A stretch of 64,000 nucleotides of DNA from Cliona cf. orientalis (lineage: Eukaryota > Porifera > Demospongiae > Clionaida > Clionaidae), in assembly GCA_963930775.1 (NCBI GenBank), contig OZ005701.1:4967669-5031668 (forward strand). Direction: 5' to 3'. Made by a program: the position numbers and the translations under genes. The notes beneath the pieces were generated by a model that worked only from the letters and a program-made list of their open reading frames with translations, was not told the origin of the DNA and did not search any database. This document shows, piece after piece, positions 56,372-64,000 of the stretch (its first letter is position 1; each line of letters starts with the position of its first letter).

Positions 56372-58518
56372 ATGTGTCATACATTTACACTGCTAGTTAT
56401 TGTAGCTATGGCTGTTGGTACTAGCCAACAACAATATTCGGATACAATGCCATTGTCCAATGATATAAGAATACAAGGCCTTACAAATGAGCCGACAGAT
56501 TGTCCAACCTGGATGTATTTTGCAAATGTCTCAGGAGACTGCATCTGTGGTATCACTGATTTCCATGCAGTCAAGTGTGACCAATCAACTGGAAAGGTAT
56601 ATGTCTTAGATTGTTATCAAATGACGTATGATGAAGAGTATCAACAAGTTGTTGTGGGTGCATCCATCTACGGCATCTCCCATCCAAGTGACCATTTTGA
56701 TATCTACCATGAAGTGCCTATGAATTTATCACAACTAAATGAAGCCGTATGTGGTTCATACAATCGAAAGGGCAGGCTGTGTGGTGAATATAAAGAGTCC
56801 TACAGTCCCCTCGTGTATTCATACAAGATAAGTTGTGAGAAATGCTCAGGAAAGGAGAGTAAACAAAATATTTTAAAGTTTATGGTGATTGTTCTAATAC
56901 CATTGACAGCTTTTTATTTGGTGGTCGTACTATTTAAGTTCAATGCTAACTCACCCAAGGTACCAGGGGCGGATCCAGGATCTCTGGAAGGGGGGTGCTC
57001 AGATAAGAGAATGCGCGCAAAGCGCGCGAAATTTTTTGGACCACGCCCCTTTTTAATGAGCCACGCCCACAATTGGCCGTGACGGTGCTCTTTAAATAGA
57101 AATTTTAGCCACAGTTCATGGATACTTGTAGAGAAGACTGTCGATCATCGTTTGTGTTCGTCTATTTATGATATGATATCAACAGAAAATGGTTTGTATA
57201 ATTAATAGTGAGTAATATTCACTAGGCAGCAGCATCATGCCAGTGCAATAGGCTAATTGCTGACTCAGTGTCTAGCCCAAGGGGGGTGCAATAGCACCCC
57301 ATGCACCCCCCCTGGATCCGCCACTGCGGTACATGGATTTATACTGTACGCACAACTGGTGTCAGCTCCATTTGTCATTAGGGTGTTGCTTGCCAATGCA
57401 TACATGACCACTGGAGTGAAAGTCTTGGCAACGCTGTATGGTATTTGGAATCTTGATTTCTTTCGTACTCTTTATCCTGATATGTGCGTAAGCCTAACAA
57501 CTCTCCAAGTCATTTCCTTGGATTATATAATTGCAATCTATCCTCTCCTATTGATGGTACTTACTGTTTTGCTTTTTAAATTGCATTTTCATGACTGCAA
57601 AATCATACGGTGTGTGTGGTATCCATTTCACAAATGTCTATCAATCATTAAGAAGGACTGGGGTAAACAGACATCCATGATCGATGTCTTTGCTACATTC
57701 TTGCTACTTTCTTATGGCAGAGTAATGAGTGCTAGTTTTAACCTGCTCATCTACACATCCGTTGTAAACTCAAGAGGTGATTTTAGAGGTAAATACCTTT
57801 ATTATGATCCCAGTTATGAATTCTTTGGTGAAGATCACCTACCATATGGAATTCTAGCTTCATTCATGCTTATCTGCTTCAATATTTTCCCTTTATTACT
57901 ACTTTTCTTTTATCCAATGAAATGCTTTCAAGCATGTCTAAACCGCCTTAAACTTAGTTGCCTTGCTTTGCATACATTCGTTGACTCATTTGCTGGTTGC
58001 TATAAGGATGGAACAGAGCCAGGAACACAAGACTGCCACTACTTCGCTGCGTTATACCTACTCATTCGAATTTTTTGCTACATCATCTATGAAGTTGCAC
58101 ACACTGATGTCTTTTATGGAATATTTGGCATAGTATCCAGCATTGTATTGTTTCTCTATTTCATTATTCAGCCGTATAAGCCTAAGTATGCAGAATACAA
58201 CAAAGTAACTCTAACAATGATCACAGCTATTGTCCTTACAATATTTAGTGCAGTTAACGTAGTCATTGCCAACAACAAGATGTATCAAGCAGTCAGTTTG
58301 TCTATTGCACTCTTAAGTATCTCCTTCCGCTTGTGCCTCTATTGTACATAACATGTATAGCAATGAGCTGGATAGGAATTGGCAAATTGTTGAATCCACT
58401 AAAATTCCTAATTATGAACACAAAGAAGTCTCAAATTTCATCCGAGGAGTCGGCACTGATTAATGGAGAAGATCGTGTTCAGTCACTATACAATACTGTG
58501 TCATTGAACCAAGAGTAG
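56372..58518 (+). pseudogene. Multi-pass membrane protein, array copy 4 (transposon and frameshift)
   Basis: The gene starts like copy 2 but follows copy 3 from about 56440 to 57500 (ATGCC, GAGCCGACAG, ATCCATC, the shared 3-bp loss), and is copy 2-like again from about 58100. A transposon splits it at 56964-57327, and a 2-bp insertion (TTCCGCTTG) near 58328 shifts the last 60 residues. CGEC is changed to CGEY. It is a mosaic pseudogene. Confidence 0.9.
56964..57327. mobile_element. TIR transposon inside copy 4, CAGGGGCGGATCC ends
   Basis: Left CAGGGGCGGATCCAGGATCT and right CCCCCCTGGATCCGCCACTG are inverted. The flanks share ggtac, and the empty site acccaaggtacatgg is seen in the other three copies. 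The duplication is 4-5 bp. No transposase. Superfamily not assigned. Confidence 0.85.
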
Positions 58519-60495
58519 CCATCGATACTCCTTGTGACTATTGTATCACTAACAGCTGAACCACAGACACTGAAACTAATTAGGTTTTGCAGTAAATTAT
58601 GTCCATACTATAATCACTCGATCCTATAGCATTAACTGAATTCTGGCCAGCAATTTTTCTACTATATAATAATGTTATTGTTGGTGGGAAATTAAACTTG
58701 GTAGTTTGGCGGTTTGCTATTGCAACAATGAAGTTGAATTCTACCAAGAATGTATAAACTTCCATGGCCAAGTGGAAAGGAATGTGTATTCATGCAGTTT
58801 GTTGTTGTAAATACGTGAAGTTCACATACTACTATAGGGTGCTGCCCCAAACCATTAATTTCTGGTGCGAAAAAGGAGCACTTTGATTCTGTGCACATTT
58901 GAACCTTTGGTGAGTGCTTACTTCAACGTCAAAATGCCGTTGTCGTTAATAATATTTTCAACCATTAAATTTATCTGCACTATTGTATAATAGAATGTTA
59001 GCGTACAACCATGCATAACCCAGCTAATTGTGTGTTTACATGGTCCTTTTCATCTAGCTACTGATACTGTTGTACTCTAAAGCTACATGTGCGTGTCGAA
59101 TAGTGAATTTTATTAAGCTATCCTTTCGTTCCAGTACTTTTATATTGAGAGACTACTTGCATTCCCTGATGACCATTACAGACATAGAGAGTGCGTGTAG
59201 CTGGGGTAAGATTGATAATTGACTGCTGTAGCGGGATAGGTGTAGGGTTGTGGTCTGATCCAGTGCAAGTGTGTCATCCTTGCCAAGTACTATAGTATTA
59301 TGTAGCAGCTCTATAGAAAGTAGTAAACCAAAAATTAACATGTAATCACCTTGGCATGAGGATGATTGGTAAACATGGACAATATTCCTGACTATAGAAT
59401 CACTTTATATCTTGGATTAAATCATGAATTTTTGAAGAGATTGTGGATCCCTGCTTCAGTATACCTGTTGCATACACAGCCAAAGCCAAATAGAATGTAA
59501 TTATCACTAGTGTCATTGTATAGCTAAGGTATAGGAGGTGAAAATCATAGAGTTTCTTTTGTAGCTGGCAAAATGCTTATCTGCTTCAATATTTCTACAG
59601 TGAGCAAGCTGCTTTGTAACATATATTGCATGACGGCCCTATTCTCCAATGGATAAAATGTTACCCATATGTGTGCATACTTCAACATAATTCTTGGCAA
59701 TATACGGACGACATGTAGAGACACCACGACATTTTATACCGACAGAAAGCTGAAGCCACATGCACGTAACACCAACTGATCACACTGCCACATTCAATTA
59801 ATGTTTCATGGGTTGGGCCAAAAAGGCACTATGTTATACATACTGCAACTCCATTAAGCATGACACCAATTCTTGCCCAAGAAAGAAAAACAAACGCCCG
59901 CCAACAATTGCAGACGAAGCCGACCCAGCTCCCAAATAAGCCAAGATCAAATCTGATGTCTGCTTCAACTATAAATACCACAGGCCCTGTCACCTCTTCA
60001 CCACCCCCCCCCCCCCCCCCAACGTTTACAAACACCAATGTTTAAAATGCTCTGAAGACCATGCCTTCATTGACTGCCCCAAACAGACGGACAAAAATTG
60101 CCAAACAACTGCAGTAACCCTCCGCCTACGCTTTGCGGCGAGGGTTAATAAATAATGTCCATACTGATCACTCGATCCAATAGCATTAACTGAACTCTGG
60201 CCAGCAATTTTCCTACTGTATAATACATTGGTGGGAATTAGTTTGGCGGTTTGCTATTGCAACAGTTAAGTTGAAATCCACCAAGAATGCACACCTCCAT
60301 GGCCAAGTGGAAAGGAATGCATGTTCATGCAGTTTGTTGTTATAAATATGTGAAGTTCACATACCACTATAGGGTGCTGCCCCAAACCATTCATTTCTGG
60401 TGGGAAAAAAGAGCACTTTGATTCTGTACACGTTCAAACATTTGGCTACTTAACTTCAGTATCCATTAGTGTTCATTTCAACATTAAAATGCCGT
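58519..60495. repeat. 2-kb segment nearly identical to 37752-39760
   Basis: The match runs through the 3' flank, the small ORF (broken in this copy), the Gag-like fragment with C-run and the gene-less flank, and ends at 60495 (gccgttaattatt vs gccgttgtcatt). The very low divergence marks a recent segmental duplication. Confidence 0.85.
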
Positions 60496-61363
60496 TAATT
60501 ATTGTTGTTTGTTCTACTACACCTCTATTGGTGTGTCACATAATAATAATAATAATAATAATAATAATATCCAGAAGGAGTGACCAAAAATGAAAAGAGA
60601 AGTATCAGACGGAAGGCTGAACGACTAAAGGAAGAGAATGGCGAGCTGTACTACAAGAAGCGCGGTGGAGAAGAAGTGAGTAAATTAATTTGATGCAATA
60701 AGTATATGTATGCCATGATTGTTTATTTATTACAGGTTCGTTTCATCATTGATCCCCAAGAGCGGAAGAAGATATTGGAATCTTGTCACAAGCACCCAAC
60801 ATCTGGGCACATATGGAATGGAAGAGAACACTATCAAGGATTACAGAGCGATTTATCTGGCCTGGTATAACAAAAGATGTGAAGAAATTGGTATGTTGAT
60901 ATGGCATGGCATATTAGAATAACATTAACTATTTTTTTATAGGTTGCCACTTGTGATATAATTTTGTCAAAGGAGTAGCCGAAAGCTGGAGACAGTAGCT
61001 CCAGAACTCCATCCCATTCCTGTGGTTTCTCCCTGGTATCATATTGGGATAGATTTTGTTGGCCCAGTCTCTCCACCATCGACCAATGGCAGCAGATACA
61101 TCCTCACAATTAGTGATTATTTCAGCAAGTTTGTTGAGGCTTTTGCTTTAAGATCAAAGCATGCTGAAGGTGTTGCGGCTACTCTGTTTAAGGTATTACT
61201 ATAGTAATAGTTAATAATAATTATATTTAATTTAGTAATGGAGAGGCATATAATGAGTTTATTACGTTCTTTTTGTAGCTCTTCATGAGGATGGGGATTC
61301 CTCGAGTCCTGACCAGTGATCAAGGAAAGGAATTCAATAATAAGCTGAATTCCGAGTTCATCT

Positions 61364-62015
61364 CAGTGCGTTTAAGGACTGTCTCAAGTCTTATCGCGTG
61401 CGCCGTACTATCGGCCACTTAGCGTGCAAATTTGTGGCCAATTAGCGGTTAGACGTGACGTCACCCGATAGTGGCATAGTACAAGCCACGGCTGTGTAGC
61501 CGCATAGCTGCACACATTCAAGCGATTTTTTTGTTCTGCGAGTTCCAACATTGTTCCAGGGGTTGTTTCGCAGTTTGAATGGTGGAAAGCTAAACTTCGA
61601 GATATTTATCGAGGATCTGCCGAGGGATAAGTTGACTGCTCGCTCCGCTTTGTGGGCGTGTGCGAAAGATCGTACCGTCAGGGTAGCTGTAATGGCCTTT
61701 CTTGCAGTTTTTTTCTTACCACGATGTTGTTTCCGAATGTCCCTCGGTGAAAATCAAGAAAAGCAGCTTAGATTTAACCTTGTCTACTTAAATCTGACAG
61801 GTACAATGTTGGAAAACTACAAATAGTGTTTCAGAGGGCGTGGTTAATCGCAGTTATATTTGTGGTTACTGTTTCATATTATGAAAGTACTAGAGGTGGG
61901 CTTCAATTTCAATATCATGATCAGTACTCAATTGTCACACAAGCACTAGTATTAGCTCCTGAAAATGTGCATATTTCATTGACATAGACAGGTGAGACAG
62001 TCCTTAACTGCACTG
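61364..62015. mobile_element. TIR element, 652 bp, inside the integrase core
   Basis: CAGTGCGTTTAAGGACTGTC and the inverse of GACAGTCCTTAACTGCACTG bound it. An unrelated frame at 61551-61826 (91 aa) has no known domain. No clear target duplication. Confidence 0.75.
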
Positions 62016-62844
62016 AGATGAAGCTACTTCAGATCGATCATCGTTTGACCACTCCATAGCTATCACCCACAAGTAAGCTTGTAGCTAACACACATATACG
62101 ATAGCTATAATATTATTATACTACAAGCAGTGGGGCTCACTCCGCTCGCCCCCTGCTTTACTCGATAGTTCTATTATGGGTCACATAGCTATTAATAGAG
62201 GATAATTGAGTAGCTAAGACTACCCTTTATACCTGCGTTCTGGAACAATCTATTGAGCATGCGCAGTTATGATACCAACTGTCGGCTAGACCTGCATTTC
62301 TAAGGGTGCCTGGCCAGAGCCCAGAGTTCTAGGTTAATTGCAACTGCAGGTGGCTGAAATCACCCTTTACCCGGTACCCATTCTGGAACATTCTATTGAG
62401 CATGCGCATTCATGGCATCCTGCTTGAGCACATGGCTAAATCAATCAACTGTCCAAAAAAGTCGTTAACTTGCTCGTAGCTCCCCTCGCAACACTCGAGA
62501 GCGGAAGAAGCCAAAGTCAGAATCTACTACCTCCGTGATGACCACTAGGACGACGACTTCTCACGAATCAAGCTGCTTTCCTAACTGCAGGCAACTGAAT
62601 GTAAGTCCCTGTTTGTTGCTTGGTTCTGTACAGTCCGTCCAAGAAGCTAGTGTTCGTGCCTGTAGCTATAGTGCCTAGGCTGGCGCTCACAAAGATCGCC
62701 TTATTCTAGCTTCTAATGCTCCAGGGTCAGGGATATAGCCACTTGTGTCGCGAGGTCAAATCACTTCCGCCGACCTGCCGTAACGGACGGACAGACGGAC
62801 GGAAAACTATAATCTTATATAGTGATGCTTATTGTCTTATATAC
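62016..62844. other. Further inserted sequence in the integrase gene
   Basis: Contains a direct repeat 'ttctggaaca-tctattgagc' with 'atgcgca' (62238 and 62390), and ends with acggacggacagacggacgg. The Glu part of the integrase resumes after it. The class of this insert is unknown. Confidence 0.45.
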
Positions 62845-64000
62845 TGTCAAGGCAAATGGATTGGTTGAACGGTTTAATCAAACCATCCAAGGTATGCTGC
62901 CATGGAGAAATTTGTTGCTGAGAAGAAGGAGACATGGGAGGATTACCTTGACACATGCATTTATGCATACAACACCTCCCGTCACGAATCATCCCTTTTT
63001 ACCCCTTTCGAGTTGAAGTTTGGGCGAAAAGCAGTCGTTCCTATTGATCTCTGCAGTGGCAGCAAAGGTACCGATGAAATCGTTGAGAATGATGTCAATG
63101 AGGAAGAAATTGCAATGATGCAGGATGCTAGAAGAAAACGACTAGAGGAAGCAAATTAAGGCAAACATTATTTCAGCGCAGCAGAAGCAGAAGGAGGTAT
63201 ACGATTGCAAACATCATCAACCCGAGGTGTTTGCTATTGGAGCAGTTGTTTTGAAAAAGGATTTCACAAGAAAAATGCGAAAAGGTGGAAAGTTGGAAGC
63301 AAAATGGACTGGTCCCTATAAGGTTGCCAAGAGCCTTGGTAGAGGACTGTATCGTTTAGAAGATGTCTCAGACCCAACTAAGATCATCAGCAGGGTGAAT
63401 GGAGTCCATTTGAAACCATATCACCGACCTCATGAGGTATTTATTTTAATATTAATATTATTTTGCATGCAATTAATTTCCTTTTCAAATAGAAGGCTAA
63501 TAGTAAAGGTGCATCGGAAAATACATCAGCTCCATCATCTTCAGGATGGTTTCCAACAGCACCCAACATATTAAATGAAAGTATTTTGGCGGAAAGTGCA
63601 GAGGTATTATCATCACAATAATTTTAACATTCTCAAATTTATTATACTACATCATTGAAGCTACGAGTCCCACTGAAGTATTCGTGTATGATAGTATGTA
63701 TACAACTATCATCGCGAATGTCAAACTACAAATTGCTGCAATAATGGCTCGACCATAAGAGAAGATTACTGTAAACATGATGGACGTGCAAAAACAAGCA
63801 GGAGGGAGTGATTGTGGCCTTTTTGCAATAGCATTTGCCACTGCATTGGTCAATGGAAAGCAACCAGGTAGATATAGCTAATTAATCATGAAATATATAC
63901 ATGCTATTTATGTTTGTTGCATGCATATTAATTTTATGCAGGTGATTACCTCTTCAAACAAGGTGAAATGCATGGCCACCTGATTGAGTGTCTTGAGAAC

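Larger units (their letters stand above)
60565..64000 (+). pseudogene. Integrase-plus-Ulp1 element (Ginger-like or Gypsy-like), broken
   Basis: Exons at about 60565-60675, 60736-60890, 60943-61192, 61279-61363, then 62845-63436, 63493-63603, 63661-63867 and 63942 to the edge. In order: basic GVTKNEKRSIRRKAERLKEE; an H2C2 region (CHKHPTSGH ... ATCD, shifted); GIDFVGP (Asp), TSDQGKEF (Asp), ANGLVERFNQTI (Glu) of the DDE integrase core; TGPYKVAKSLGRGLYRLED, the GPY/F module; then GGSDCGLFAIAFATALVNGK with a Cys as in Ulp1/C48 proteases, and a Lys/Gln-rich end. Lesions: frameshifts near 60810, 60975, 62905 and 63156, TAA at about 63760, and an insertion splitting the core. Integrase with introns, GPY/F and Ulp1 is reported for Ginger1 elements; a Gypsy origin is the alternative. 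Confidence 0.75.

Overview
The window looks like nuclear DNA of a marine invertebrate, most likely a demosponge. The evidence is small spliceosomal exons with 50-150 bp introns and GT/AG borders, metazoan domain families (CUB, RNF14-type RWD, a P2X7-C-like tail), many small DNA transposons, a Helentron and a LINE, and the very frequent palindrome TACATGTA. The sponge assignment is inference from style; no diagnostic marker gene is present.

Layout. 1-5,600: two tandem secreted CUB-domain genes (the first cut by the window edge) flank a minisatellite built from a protein-kinase hinge fragment. 8,831-15,200 (minus): three exons with matching phases encode the RWD domain of an RNF14-like protein, but no RBR ubiquitin-ligase exons follow. 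15,480-20,226: a 14-exon gene of an uncharacterised conserved family (motif DARHDST) is broken by a 533-bp transposon with a 9-bp target duplication inside exon 5 and by an in-frame TAG ending exon 10. A four-exon minus-strand gene with a P2X7-C-like tail faces it tail to tail. 20,230-27,700: no convincing gene, but dense miniature transposons.

27,400-60,500: an array of four copies of an intronless 592-aa multi-pass membrane protein gene, each with conserved flanks and a small convergent secreted-protein-like ORF. Only the copy at 35,973-37,751 is open. One copy has a single-base frameshift, one has several lesions, and one carries a 370-bp transposon. Copy 4 is a patchwork of the others, pointing to gene conversion or unequal crossing-over. 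Satellite DNA (31,030-33,090) lies between copies 1 and 2. A degenerate minus-strand Helentron (42,524-51,130) lies between copies 2 and 3; it has zinc fingers, OTU protease, HUH Rep, Pif1-like helicase and a fused endonuclease, a 1.09-kb internal inversion, and a LINE inserted in its helicase.

60,570-64,000: a broken multi-exon element encodes an H2C2/DDE integrase with a GPY/F tail followed by a Ulp1/C48-type protease, a combination reported for Ginger-type elements. It too is split by transposon insertions. Overall the window is a transposon-rich, rapidly turning-over region in which most gene copies are decayed and a few ordinary genes survive.
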